Notes: a model not told the origin generated them from the letters alone. Positions 15,933 to 24,804 are shown, counted from the stretch's first letter. The stretch is DNA of 33,242 nt from Wolinella sp052173415 (GCA_052173415.1 JBQMYQ010000016.1:1-33242); one strand, 5' to 3'. A program made the numbers and translations.

Positions 15933-17318
15933 ATGGAATTCTTGCTAGGTTTAGGCGAGGGCACGCAGTTTGCGTTGCAATTAGCCATTGTTTTGGTTTG
16001 TCTTTTTTATGGAGCAAAGAAGGGCGGAATCGCCCTCGGACTTCTGGGCGGAATTGGGCTTTTAGTGTTGGTTTTTGCCTTTGAGGTGCAGCCGGGCAAG
16101 CCATCAATCGCCGTTATGCTCACGATTTTGGCGGTCGTGGTCGCGAGTGCGACTTTGCAGGCGAGTGGCGGACTAGATGTGATGTTGCAGATTGCCGAAA
16201 GGCTTTTGCGCAGAAATCCGCAATATGTCAGCATTCTTGCGCCTTTTGTTACCTGCTTTTTGACGATTCTCTGCGGCACGGGGCACGTCGTTTATACCAT
16301 GCTTCCGATCATTTATGATATCGCGATTAAGAATAACATTAGACCCGAGCGACCTATGGCGGCGAGCTCGGTCGCTTCGCAGATGGGAATCATCGCCAGT
16401 CCCGTGTCCGTCGCGGTAGTCTCGCTGACTGCATATCTGCTCAATGCACAGAGTAAGCTCGCGGGCTTTGATGGCTATTTGGATCTTTTGAGCATTACGA
16501 TTCCTTCAACGCTCATCGGCGTGCTTTGCGTCGGTATTTTTAGTTGGTTTAGAGGTAAAGATTTAGATAAAGATGAGGAGTTTCAAGCGAGAATCAAAGA
16601 CCCTGAGCAGAAGCACTATGTCTATGGCGATACCGCTACACTTCTTGGCAAGACGCTTCCGCGCTCAAATTGGGTTGCGATGTGGATTTTCCTCGGGGCG
16701 ATTGCGGTGGTGGCGATCCTTGGTGCGTATCCTGAATTACGCCCGGCGTGGGAAGTCAAGGGCAAGCTAAAGCCCCTTAGCATGGTGGATACGATCCAGC
16801 TATTCATGCTTTTGGCGGGCTCATTGATTATTATTTTTACCAAAACCGATGCGAGCAAAATCAGCAAAAATGAGATTTTCCGAAGCGGTATGATTGCGCT
16901 TGTAGCGGTGTTTGGTATCTCATGGATGGCAGATACGATGTTTGCTGTGCATACGCCCATGATTAAGAGCGCGCTAGGAAGCGTGGTGCAGGAGAATCCA
17001 TGGACGTATGCGGTGATGTTGCTTTTGATTTCAAAATTTGTCAATTCCCAAGCGGCGGCTCTAGCGGCATTTGTCCCTTTGGCTCTAGGAATCGGCGTCT
17101 CTCCGGGCGTGATTTTGGCGTTTGCCCCTGCGTGCTATGGTTATTATATTTTGCCTACCTATCCAAGCGACTTGGCGGCGATCCAGTTTGACCGCAGTGG
17201 CACGACAAAAATCGGCAAATATGTCATCAACCACAGCTTCATTATCCCGGGGCTTTTGGGCGTTTTTGTCTCTTGCATGTTTGGCTACATTTTTGCCTCT
17301 GTTGCGGGCTACATTTAA
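15933..17318 (+). CDS. dcuB: Anaerobic C4-dicarboxylate antiporter DcuB
   Basis: DcuB exchanges external fumarate, malate or aspartate for internal succinate during fumarate respiration and sits in the inner membrane. The protein matches my memory of E. coli DcuB almost segment for segment: QLAIVLVCLFYGAKKGGIAL, VVVASATLQASGGLDVML, LCGTGHVVYTMLPIIYD, SWFRGKDLDKDEEF, YGDTATLLGKTLP, and CYGYYILPTYPSDLAAIQFD. That is closer to DcuB than to DcuA. I start it at ATG 15933 (GGGGGG upstream), giving 461 residues; the longer frame from 15831 crosses the promoter. In Wolinella, Dcu carriers support growth on fumarate, which fits the organism call. Confidence 0.95.
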   Translation: MEFLLGLGEGTQFALQLAIVLVCLFYGAKKGGIALGLLGGIGLLVLVFAFEVQPGKPSIAVMLTILAVVVASATLQASGGLDVMLQIAERLLRRNPQYVSILAPFVTCFLTILCGTGHVVYTMLPIIYDIAIKNNIRPERPMAASSVASQMGIIASPVSVAVVSLTAYLLNAQSKLAGFDGYLDLLSITIPSTLIGVLCVGIFSWFRGKDLDKDEEFQARIKDPEQKHYVYGDTATLLGKTLPRSNWVAMWIFLGAIAVVAILGAYPELRPAWEVKGKLKPLSMVDTIQLFMLLAGSLIIIFTKTDASKISKNEIFRSGMIALVAVFGISWMADTMFAVHTPMIKSALGSVVQENPWTYAVMLLLISKFVNSQAAALAAFVPLALGIGVSPGVILAFAPACYGYYILPTYPSDLAAIQFDRSGTTKIGKYVINHSFIIPGLLGVFVSCMFGYIFASVAGYI

Positions 17319-17370
17319 GTCTCTCGAATCTTCACAGCACCGCTTCGCAGGTCTCTTGCGGGGCGTATGC

Positions 17371-17376
17371 TATACT
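17371..17376 (+). promoter_or_regulatory. Possible -10 box of the rimO promoter
   Basis: TATACT within TATGCTATACTTGCAC lies 30 bp before the rimO ATG and about 50 bp after dcuB. Its position would give a short leader. Read-through from dcuB cannot be excluded, since no strong terminator is visible between them. Confidence 0.4.
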
Positions 17377-17405
17377 TGCACTTTTAGATTTTCCTTAGGA
17401 TTCCC

Positions 17406-18749
17406 ATGAAGCCAAAGCTCCATCTCATTTCGCTTGGTTGCACGAAGAATCTCGTAGATAGCGAGGTTATGCTCGGGCGACTGCAAGAATATGCTCTCAC
17501 GCAGGAACTAAGCGAGGCTGATGTGATTATCGTGAATACTTGTGGCTTCATTGAGGCGGCTAAAAAGGAGAGTCTCGGAGTGCTTTTTGAGGCGTTGCAA
17601 GAGCGTAAAAAAGGTGCGATTCTCGTAGCGAGTGGCTGTTTAAGCGAGCGATACAAAGAGGAGCTAAAAAGCGAGATTCCCGAGATTGATATCATTACAG
17701 GTGTGGGGGATTATGATCGTATCGATGAGATGATTAGGGAGCAAGTTTCGTTGCACTCTCATCGCGTTTTTTTGGCGAGCGAAGAGCACAGGCGTGTGAT
17801 TACGGGCTCTAGCGTGCATGCTTATGTGAAGCTTAGCGAGGGGTGCAATCAGCGTTGTAGCTTTTGCGCGATTCCCACATTTAAGGGCAAGCTTCACTCC
17901 CGCACGCTGGAATCGACCCTAAAAGAGCTCAGGAATCTCATCGTTCAAGGGTTTCGTGATTTCTCTTTTGTGGCACAGGATTCTAGCTCCTACCTTAAAG
18001 ATCAGGGCGAGAGCGAGGGGCTAATGCGCCTTGTGGAGGCGTTAGATGAATTTGAAGGAATCGCCACCGCGCGCATTCTCTATCTCTACCCTTCAAGCAC
18101 GACGACAAAGCTTCTTGAAGCGATTGCGCGCTCGCGCGTGGTGCAGAATTACTTTGATATGCCGATCCAGCATATTTCTGAAGCGATGCTTAAGCGCATG
18201 CGACGGGGCGCGAATCAAGCCAAACATAAGGAGCTACTCTCGCTCATGCAAAGCTTGCCTAACGCATTTTTACGCACGACGCTCATTATCGGACATCCGT
18301 GTGAGAGTGAAGCGGAGTTTGACGAGCTTTGTGAGTTTGTAGAAGATTTTGGCTTTGATCGGATCAATCTCTTTGCCTACTCCGATGAGGAGGGGACTCA
18401 TGCCTATGACATGGAAAATAAGCTTAGTCAAAAGGTTATCAATGCGCGGCTAAAGCGCATTGATAAAATCGTGCAAAGACAGCATAAAAGCTCGCTCCAA
18501 GCGATGATAGGGCGCGAGATTCCCGTGATTTTGGAGGGGGAATCGCGCGAGCATGAGTTTTTCTACACTGCGCGCGATTTGCGCTGGGCTCCTGAGGTCG
18601 ATGGCGAGATTTTGATTAATGATAGTTTGCTAGGCACTTCGCCCGCGCCCGGGCACTATTATGCCAAAGTGAGCGAGGTGGCGGGCAAACAGCTACTTGC
18701 GACTTTGACCAAGGGTAATTCATCGCTGCGAGAATCTAAAGCAATTTAA
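17406..18749 (+). CDS. rimO: Ribosomal protein uS12 methylthiotransferase RimO
   Basis: RimO is a radical SAM enzyme that adds a methylthio group to Asp89 of ribosomal protein S12. The N-terminal MTTase domain carries the cluster cysteines Cys12 (LGCTKNLVDSE), a second in VNTCGF and a third in ASGCLSE; the radical-SAM triad is Cys147-X3-Cys151-X2-Cys154 (CNQRCSFC). LGCTKNLVDSE and CAIPTFKGK separate RimO from MiaB, which is encoded separately in this window. A TRAM-like domain lies at the C-terminus. Length (447) is normal. TAGGA lies just before the ATG. Confidence 0.96.
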   Translation: MKPKLHLISLGCTKNLVDSEVMLGRLQEYALTQELSEADVIIVNTCGFIEAAKKESLGVLFEALQERKKGAILVASGCLSERYKEELKSEIPEIDIITGVGDYDRIDEMIREQVSLHSHRVFLASEEHRRVITGSSVHAYVKLSEGCNQRCSFCAIPTFKGKLHSRTLESTLKELRNLIVQGFRDFSFVAQDSSSYLKDQGESEGLMRLVEALDEFEGIATARILYLYPSSTTTKLLEAIARSRVVQNYFDMPIQHISEAMLKRMRRGANQAKHKELLSLMQSLPNAFLRTTLIIGHPCESEAEFDELCEFVEDFGFDRINLFAYSDEEGTHAYDMENKLSQKVINARLKRIDKIVQRQHKSSLQAMIGREIPVILEGESREHEFFYTARDLRWAPEVDGEILINDSLLGTSPAPGHYYAKVSEVAGKQLLATLTKGNSSLRESKAI

Positions 18750-18843
18750 AATATAAAGGCGCGCATTTTGCGGCTTCTGCCCTGTATTTGTGGGCTAAGA
18801 ATCTTAAAAAGTGCGGAATCTACCAAAGGAGGCGTGAAAGAGC

Positions 18844-19845
18844 ATGGATTCTCCCATTAGGCTGGCGTATCTTGAGGAGTTGCAAAAGGGTAAAAACCTT
18901 CTTGGATTCTCCGCTGGGGTTGATTCCACTGCGCTGTTTTTTTTGCTTTTGGAGTGCAAAATCCCCTTTGACATCGCGCTTTTTAACTATCAAACTAGAG
19001 CGCAATCAAATGAGGAAGAGGCGTATGCGAGGGAGCTTGCCGCGCGTTATGAGAAGCGTTGTTTTGTGGCTTCGCGCGCGCTTCCTAGGGCGAATTTTGA
19101 ACACCGTGCCCGTCTGGAGCGATACACCTTTTTTGAGCACGTGATTGCGCAAGAGGGGTATGAGCGGCTGTTGCTCGCGCACCATTTGGGTGATCGCTTG
19201 GAGTGGCTTTTGATGCGTTTGGCGCAGGGTAGCGCGCTAGGGACGCTGCTTGGATTTTCCTTAAAAGAGCAACGTAAGGGCTATGAGATTGTGCGCCCTT
19301 TGGGCGAAGTGGATAAGGCGATTCTTTATGATTATTTGCATAAGCGCAAAATACGCTATTTTGAAGATATGAGCAATCGCGATTCCCGCCATTTTAGGAA
19401 TCGGATTCGACCGCTAAGCGAGGCATTGTTGCGGGAATCCGCACGGGGAATCCGCTCAAGCTTTCGCTTTCTTCACAAGGAGCGCGAGTGGCTTTATGGC
19501 GAGGATATTCGCACGCAAATTGGCTTATTGTTTTATTTCCCAAAACAACAGGAAAATGCGCGGAATTTGCACTTCATCGATCTTTCTTTAAAATCTCTTG
19601 GCTATGTGATGAGCCAAAAGCAGCGTGCTGAGCTGCTCAGATGTCAGTTCTCATCAATTTTAGCGGACAAATTTGCCATTGATTGCAATCCAAATGAGAT
19701 TTTTATCGCCCCATTTTCGCGCGCGCAGATTCCCAAAAAGGAGCGCGAGCGCATGAGAGTGGCAAGGATTCCTGCGAAAGTGCGCCCTTATTGTGCGTCG
19801 CTAGATTCGCTAGATTTTTGGCTAGCGGGTAGAGATTCGGTATAG
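18844..19845 (+). CDS. tilS: tRNA(Ile)-lysidine synthase
   Basis: TilS converts C34 of the CAU-anticodon tRNA(Ile2) to lysidine. The PP-loop is FSAGVDS (residues 22-28), where the usual SGG is SAG. It is followed by NYQTRAQSNEEEAYARELAA, LLAHHLGDRLEWLLMRLAQGS, and a RPLGEVDKAILYDYLHK segment. AAAGGAGG stands upstream at a slightly long spacing. Length (333) matches the short TilS form of Campylobacterota. The last 58 bp overlap the tail of the PilO-like gene on the opposite strand, so both 3' ends share the same DNA. Confidence 0.92.
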   Translation: MDSPIRLAYLEELQKGKNLLGFSAGVDSTALFFLLLECKIPFDIALFNYQTRAQSNEEEAYARELAARYEKRCFVASRALPRANFEHRARLERYTFFEHVIAQEGYERLLLAHHLGDRLEWLLMRLAQGSALGTLLGFSLKEQRKGYEIVRPLGEVDKAILYDYLHKRKIRYFEDMSNRDSRHFRNRIRPLSEALLRESARGIRSSFRFLHKEREWLYGEDIRTQIGLLFYFPKQQENARNLHFIDLSLKSLGYVMSQKQRAELLRCQFSSILADKFAIDCNPNEIFIAPFSRAQIPKKERERMRVARIPAKVRPYCASLDSLDFWLAGRDSV

Positions 19846-20366
19846 ACTTCAAGATCCACTTTAAAATGCAGGGAATCTTTCTTATCTCGTGCAATTAAGA
19901 TGGGAAAATTCACCTTTGCGACACACCCGATACGCCCGACCTCTTGAATGAGGCGATAGATGAGCGCAGAATTCGCGCTTTTGCCCTCTAGCGTATATCC
20001 CGCAACTCTAAAGCCCTGCTTGTTGGGGTTTAGAGAATTATCATGAATGGCAAACTCTTCAAAAAGCCCCGCAAATGCCTTGGTAATTAGCTTCTGATTG
20101 TTCGATTCCCCTAAAGCTGCAAGGAGCGCGACGTTCTCGCTTTTGAAAGTATCAAGCTCATTTTTGCGCGCAGTAAGCTCTTTTTGCGCCTCTTTGTAGA
20201 GGAAATTTGATTTGCGATACTCGATATTGGAGCGACGAAACTCATCAAGCTCAGGCACGACCCAGCCCATAAAAAGGACGAATACTCCTATGATGTAGAG
20301 GAAAAACCACAGAGTGTTGCGCACCCAGTCGATCTCTTCGAGAATTTCACTGAGCTGTTTTGTCAT
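19788..20366 (-). CDS. PilO-like inner-membrane protein (type IV pilus / competence system)
   Basis: The 192-residue product has one membrane segment (about residues 18-38, WFFLYIIGVFVLFMGWVVP), a charged helix likely to form a coiled coil (about 45-85), and a C-terminal alpha/beta domain. This is the layout of PilO, which pairs with PilN in the alignment subcomplex of type IV pilus or type II secretion machines. It is third after PilM- and PilN-like genes and overlaps the latter by 20 bp. The tail is Ser-rich and overlaps tilS. The assignment rests on topology and order, not on strong sequence motifs. Confidence 0.55.
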   Translation of the reverse strand: MTKQLSEILEEIDWVRNTLWFFLYIIGVFVLFMGWVVPELDEFRRSNIEYRKSNFLYKEAQKELTARKNELDTFKSENVALLAALGESNNQKLITKAFAGLFEEFAIHDNSLNPNKQGFRVAGYTLEGKSANSALIYRLIQEVGRIGCVAKVNFPILIARDKKDSLHFKVDLEVYTESLPASQKSSESSDAQ

Positions 20367-20871
20367 GATGTTCCTCCTGCGCGCGACTTACGGATACGAA
20401 GCTAAACCAGCCATTAGATAGTGGATAAAAGTCCGCACGGGAATCGTGAAAGATCGATCGTAAGGGCACTTCAAGCAGGAATCGATAGAGTTCTTTTGAG
20501 GGTGTGATTCCTTTAATTGTGAGCATATCATGCTTAATTTCGATGGAATCAAGCGTAATTTGGTCGGGGACAAGCTCAAAGAGATTTTTCACACTCTCAG
20601 AAAGTAGCGTATTTTGCGCTTTTAAATCTTCGGCGAACTCTTTTTCAAATTTTATCTTCTCAATTTTCTCGCGCACATCCTCGCTCTCTTTTAGTAGTGA
20701 CTGGCGGTTCATTGTGTTTTCAACAGCACTGTGGATCATGAAGCTGCGCTGAAATTGCAAAAATGAGACAAAAAGTGAAAAGGTCAAAAAGGTAAGCGAA
20801 GAATATAAAAGCCAAATGCGTGTAAGTTTTAGGAAAATCTGCTTTGGCTGGGGGGTAGTAAAACTATACAT
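20347..20871 (-). CDS. PilN-like inner-membrane protein
   Basis: The 174-residue product has one membrane segment near residues 20-40, a coiled-coil stretch (about 55-95, ESEDVREKIEKIKFEKEF), then LFELVPDQITLDSIEIK and LTIKGITPSKELYRFLLEV. This last pattern is the recognisable PilN motif, in which a strand pair is followed by G-x-x-x-S and a helix. The ATG overlaps the PilM-like stop as TGATG, so the two are translated together. It should form a heterodimer with the PilO-like protein and bind the PilM-like protein by its cytoplasmic N-terminus. Confidence 0.6.
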   Translation of the reverse strand: MYSFTTPQPKQIFLKLTRIWLLYSSLTFLTFSLFVSFLQFQRSFMIHSAVENTMNRQSLLKESEDVREKIEKIKFEKEFAEDLKAQNTLLSESVKNLFELVPDQITLDSIEIKHDMLTIKGITPSKELYRFLLEVPLRSIFHDSRADFYPLSNGWFSFVSVSRAQEEHHDKTAQ

Positions 20872-21902
20872 CAGCGCGACTCCCGTGATTTTTCTTGAGA
20901 GAGCTCCGCCTCGGCAAGAGCAATGATCGTGGCGGTCATCTCTAGCGGGATAGACCTAACATCAATGAGCAGGGTATTTTTGAGATGAGCGAGCGCAGCA
21001 CTCGAGATTCCGTAAGTGTCCAAAATAATAATCTCATCAATAAAATCACTCTCATAAATCTCATTTTTGTAGAATTCCGCGAGCGAGTTGCGGATAAACT
21101 TTTCAATGTCAAGAATCCGCGCAAAATCATCAAGCGAGCTTTTCTCATCATTCTGCGGGAGGGGCGCGCTGTGCTCCTCAAAATCCTCTAGTATTATGTG
21201 ATCATCAAGCTCCTCGAGCGCGCCGATTTCGCCCAGCTCATTGTCGAGCATTTCAAGCGCGTTGGTGATATTGGTCGAAGAGCTTTTGTCGCTCTCCTTG
21301 AGCCCATCTCCTCGGGAATCTTCCTCCAACTCGCTCTCAAGGACAAAGAATCCACCAAAATAGAGCCGATCCTTATTCATGACCGCCAGCGTGAGATCGG
21401 AGCGTTGTTGCAAGATATAGAGGCGTTTTTTTGAATCAAGCCGCCCTTTGAGTGCCTGATGAAGAACCAAAAATGGCGAGAAGAGGAAGTCTATGCCCTG
21501 ACTTTTGGCAAATTTCCGCCTCGATTCCGCTACCCCTTCTTTAGCGATGTAGGCACTCCACATTTTTTGCACGCCCACTGTCTTAACATCGCGCGCAAAG
21601 ATCCCAAAGCGGATAAAATCCCTCTCTTTCACCGTCCCAATCGCCCCTTGCTGGATTGAGTGGCTAATCGTTGCTACATAGGTGAAGGGATTTTTCTTGC
21701 GCAGTCCCCTAACGAATTTTGCCACCTCAATGGGGACATCGCCCTGCACGGTTTTAAACTCGTGCAATTCATCGTGTGTAACCTGCCCCCCCTTGCTCAC
21801 TTTGACGCGCACATAGCAGTTGCGGTAATCGACATTCACACCGATAATATACGTGGAGAAAAGTTCCCGAATCGCACGCCGAATATTTGAAAAAAGCCCC
21901 AA
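20871..21902 (-). CDS. PilM-like cytoplasmic protein of a type IV pilus / competence cluster
   Basis: The 343-residue product has no membrane segment. Its N-terminus (IIGVNVDYRNCYVRVKVSKG, then TYVATISHS) and a late strand-helix unit (IIILDTYGISSAALAHLKN) suggest an actin-like PilM-type fold, split by an acidic, low-complexity region at about 195-265. Position before PilN- and PilO-like genes supports the call. CtsX or CtsP of the Campylobacter jejuni transformation system are possible functional relatives, but I cannot confirm orthology. The start is TTG with GGGAGG about 7 bp upstream. Confidence 0.5.
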   Translation of the reverse strand: MGLFSNIRRAIRELFSTYIIGVNVDYRNCYVRVKVSKGGQVTHDELHEFKTVQGDVPIEVAKFVRGLRKKNPFTYVATISHSIQQGAIGTVKERDFIRFGIFARDVKTVGVQKMWSAYIAKEGVAESRRKFAKSQGIDFLFSPFLVLHQALKGRLDSKKRLYILQQRSDLTLAVMNKDRLYFGGFFVLESELEEDSRGDGLKESDKSSSTNITNALEMLDNELGEIGALEELDDHIILEDFEEHSAPLPQNDEKSSLDDFARILDIEKFIRNSLAEFYKNEIYESDFIDEIIILDTYGISSAALAHLKNTLLIDVRSIPLEMTATIIALAEAELSQEKSRESR

Positions 21903-21947
21903 AAAATCCCTCCCTAGATATTCTCACTCATCTTAAAATATATTTGC

Positions 21948-22397
21948 TTAAGGTTGTGCCAATGTTGCAAGCTCATACGCAAGCTGCGAGAACCATGCCT
22001 GAAGTTTCGCGCGCTCTTTTTGATACTCTAGCGGCGATTCTCCGATGGAATCAAGCTGCTCCAAACTCATCTTGCTAAGCCACTCCAACCGCCTTTTTTG
22101 CTCGATATTCATACGCTCTGTGAGCGATTGCTCGATTTCGCGTTTACGCTCATCTATTTCGCGCAAAAAGCCCCGCCACATCTCCTTGCGCTTTGCTTGG
22201 GCTAAAACTTTCATAGCGAAGCGATTATATGGGTCAAGGAGGAGCGATTCCTCTGCGAGGTATCTAGCTTCCTTAAAATCTCCTTTAGTGAGGTTGTAGC
22301 GCGCTTTTATGGCGAGCACATAGGAGGGATTGAAATAGAGATAGAGTGCGCATATCGCCAAAAACAGCGTCGCGATGGCAAAGATTTTAAATTTCAC
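21948..22397 (-). CDS. Small membrane-anchored TPR-like protein
   Basis: The 149-residue product has an N-terminal membrane segment or uncleaved signal (IFAIATLFLAICALYLYFNP). A TPR-like helix pair follows (ARYNLTKGDFKEARYLAEESLLLDPYNRFAMKVLAQAK), then long charged helices that may form a coiled coil. It lies 45 bp before the PilM-like gene and 16 bp after the DUF374 acyltransferase. Given its place, a scaffold role for the pilus-like complex is possible but unproven. Confidence 0.7.
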   Translation of the reverse strand: MKFKIFAIATLFLAICALYLYFNPSYVLAIKARYNLTKGDFKEARYLAEESLLLDPYNRFAMKVLAQAKRKEMWRGFLREIDERKREIEQSLTERMNIEQKRRLEWLSKMSLEQLDSIGESPLEYQKERAKLQAWFSQLAYELATLAQP

Positions 22398-22413
22398 TCT
22401 AGTAATCCTTGCT

Positions 22414-23070
22414 TCACGATTCCTCGCCTTGTGCGTCTTTGTGGCGATTTTTTGGAGTGCAATCCATCTTCTCTGCGATGAGCTCTTTAGATTGCTCTAA
22501 GGTTAGATTGTGAAGCCAAAACGGGTCGTGCGCGATGAGTGCAATGGTCGAGAAGGGCTTTGGAATCGCGAATTTATCCCAGCTTCTCAGTCGCCACGCA
22601 TTTTCAAAAATCGCCTCAAAAAAGATAATCGGTGCGTCTGTTTTTTGCGCTAGGAGCACGATCCCATCGGCGATTGAATGATACGGACCGCGCGGACCAT
22701 CAGGGGTAATTGCTACATCTGTGCCGTTTTGAAGCTCCCTAATTGCATTTAAAAGCACGCGTTTTGCGCCTCTGGTGCTACTTCCGCGGATTGTTTTAAA
22801 GCCAAAAAAGCCAATAATTCGCGCGATAATTTCGCCATCAGAATGTTCGCTAATCATCACGGAGATGTTGGGAATCGCGCGTATTTTGCGATATAAAAAG
22901 GGCTGCATAAGTAGCTCGCCATGCCAAAAGGCAATCAAGATTGCGCGATTTTTCGGGAGTTTTTCGCTGATGATGTATCGTCTTTTACAGCTCCACGCAA
23001 GCAGTCTAATAATAAGAAATCCAAGGGCAGGAACAATCCATAGCAGCGCGATTTGCTTTAGTTTTTTCAC
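22414..23070 (-). CDS. DUF374 lysophospholipid acyltransferase family protein
   Basis: The 218-residue product has an N-terminal membrane segment, then the acyltransferase block FWHGELLMQPFLY (variant of the HX4D box) and the signature TPDGPRGPYHSIADG. This is the DUF374 group, related to glycerolipid and lipid A acyltransferases and often thought to act on lipid A or Kdo lipids; the actual acceptor is not known. The ATG overlaps the miaB stop by 4 bp. H. pylori has a similar gene next to miaB. Confidence 0.85.
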   Translation of the reverse strand: MKKLKQIALLWIVPALGFLIIRLLAWSCKRRYIISEKLPKNRAILIAFWHGELLMQPFLYRKIRAIPNISVMISEHSDGEIIARIIGFFGFKTIRGSSTRGAKRVLLNAIRELQNGTDVAITPDGPRGPYHSIADGIVLLAQKTDAPIIFFEAIFENAWRLRSWDKFAIPKPFSTIALIAHDPFWLHNLTLEQSKELIAEKMDCTPKNRHKDAQGEES

Positions 23071-24377
23071 AGCATTTCTCCGATGAGAAATGCCCGATAG
23101 GCTCGCGTGATTTTGACTTTTGTGATGTGAGCGATGAGATTTGGGGCGGATTCCTCGCTTTTTAGACGCACGATTTTGCCCGTGTCCGTGCGCCCCTCAT
23201 ATTCGCCCGATTCCTCTCTGTGCGATTCCCACAAAACCTCATGAACATGTCCGATTTCAGCATTGTTTAGCTCCTCGATAATCTCTTTGTGCCGTTTTTG
23301 TAGTCGCGACAGACGCTCGCTCGCGATCTCTTCATCGACGAGATTCCCCCAAGAAGCGGCTTCTGTATGCGGACGAGGCGAATAGGCGAAGCTATAAAGT
23401 GTCTCAAATTTGACTGCTTCTAAAACCTTCATCGTCTCCAAAAAATCCTCTTCTCCCTCCCCCGGGAATCCGACGATAATATCCGTCCCAATGCTCGTCT
23501 GCGGGGCTAATTCGCGTAATTTTTGCACGCGCTCCAAAAACCACTCCTGCGTGTATCCACGTCGCATGAGCTTCAAAATCCTCGATGAGCCACTTTGTAG
23601 GGGCATGTGAATGCTTTTGCAGATTTTTGGATTGCTCGCGAATTCCTCCAAAAAGCAATCGTCCATGTGGAGCGGGTGGGGCGAAGTGAAGCGCAGACGC
23701 TCGATTCCCGCGATGTTGCTTAATTGTCTGAGCAGGTCGCTAAAGGTAATTTTTGCATGATTTGATGAGAATCGCCTCCCATAATGATTGACATTTTGCC
23801 CAAGGAGCAAAATCTCTTTCACTCCCTTATTTGCGAGCTTTTCTGCTTCGCGTAAAATCAGATCGCTAGGGATAGAGATCTCCTCCCCGCGGGTGTGTGG
23901 GACGATACAGTAGGCACATTTTTTATCACAGCCAATGGAGATATTAATCATCGCTTTAACGCTGCTCTGATTCCCTGTAGCAAAGACATATGAGCTATCA
24001 TCGTAGTCTGTGGCGACCTCGACCGCGCCCTCTTTGTGAATGACGTGGGAGATTTTTGAGACATTGCGCGCACCCAGCACAAAGCTAACTGCGGGGGATT
24101 TTTTTAAAATCTCGTCCCCGAGATGGCTCGCGGTGCAGCCACAAACGCCAATTTTCGCGCCATTTTTTTTGTGCTTACTAAACTGCCCGATTTCAGAAAA
24201 TAGCTTGCGCTCAGGTTTCTCCCGCACGCTACATGTGTTAATGAGAATCAGATCCGCCTCTTTTGGATTTTGCGTGAGTGTGTAGCCCTCTTTCTCCTCT
24301 AGCTCGGCGATGATGTGGTCGCTGTCGCGGACGTTCATCGCACAGCCAAGCGTCTGAATGAAAAGTTTCTTGCTCAC
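23067..24377 (-). CDS. miaB: tRNA-2-methylthio-N6-dimethylallyladenosine synthase MiaB
   Basis: MiaB is a radical SAM methylthiotransferase acting on i6A37 of tRNA. The N-terminal cluster cysteines are in TLGCAMNVRDSD (Cys12), NTCSVREKPE and GVCGCTA; the radical SAM triad is in GCDKKCAYCIVPHTRGEE. The C-terminal TRAM domain contains YEGRTDTGKIVRL. LGCAMN and CSVREKPERK mark MiaB rather than RimO. Length (436) is normal. It starts about 70 bp downstream of the small HP0268-like gene. Confidence 0.96.
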   Translation of the reverse strand: MSKKLFIQTLGCAMNVRDSDHIIAELEEKEGYTLTQNPKEADLILINTCSVREKPERKLFSEIGQFSKHKKNGAKIGVCGCTASHLGDEILKKSPAVSFVLGARNVSKISHVIHKEGAVEVATDYDDSSYVFATGNQSSVKAMINISIGCDKKCAYCIVPHTRGEEISIPSDLILREAEKLANKGVKEILLLGQNVNHYGRRFSSNHAKITFSDLLRQLSNIAGIERLRFTSPHPLHMDDCFLEEFASNPKICKSIHMPLQSGSSRILKLMRRGYTQEWFLERVQKLRELAPQTSIGTDIIVGFPGEGEEDFLETMKVLEAVKFETLYSFAYSPRPHTEAASWGNLVDEEIASERLSRLQKRHKEIIEELNNAEIGHVHEVLWESHREESGEYEGRTDTGKIVRLKSEESAPNLIAHITKVKITRAYRAFLIGEML

Positions 24378-24447
24378 AAAACTGCCTTTAACATTTGAGC
24401 GAGGAGCTAAAAGGGAGAGATTGCACTGGTCGCACAGCCCTGTTTTG

Positions 24448-24690
24448 CTAGATTATATGCACCTCATACATGTAGTCTCCTTCATTAAGCCCATAGCGAA
24501 TTTCGCGAAAATAGACGCTCTTTCCGCTCTTTTCAAAGTGGTCGATGAGACTCATCAGATCCTTGTGCGAATTTTCCTTGTCAAAATAGAATATTTTTTG
24601 CCCCTTGCTCTCTAATCGCTCTTTAAGTTTTTCTATTGAGATTTTCGCGCCTTTTCCCTCAAGCTCCGTGCGTGCTAACTTAATGTCCAT
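24448..24690 (-). CDS. HP0268-like small nuclease-family protein
   Basis: The 80-residue product matches the layout I remember for H. pylori HP0268, reported as a small nicking endonuclease/ribonuclease. Shared features are the same length, a central IFYFDKENSHKDLMSLIDHFE (compare IFYF...NAHKDM), and an ending of YMYEVHII. HP0268 is also next to miaB, so synteny agrees. It is absent from most bacteria outside Campylobacterota, as far as I recall. Enzyme activity is inferred only from the relative. Confidence 0.8.
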   Translation of the reverse strand: MDIKLARTELEGKGAKISIEKLKERLESKGQKIFYFDKENSHKDLMSLIDHFEKSGKSVYFREIRYGLNEGDYMYEVHII

Positions 24691-24804
24691 AACGTCTCGC
24701 TTTCCTCATCAAAAATGGGTCGATTCTATCTATGCTTGGCTTAAATTCTTACATTTTCACCTCCAAAAATGTCACGAATAAGCCTCTGCTTAGTAAAAGC
24801 AATA

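Noticed and set aside
18916..18937. SAGVDS instead of SGGVDS in TilS as a loss of function
   Set aside because: The PP-loop otherwise is intact and the second position is variable in Campylobacterota TilS as far as I remember; the rest of the protein is well conserved.
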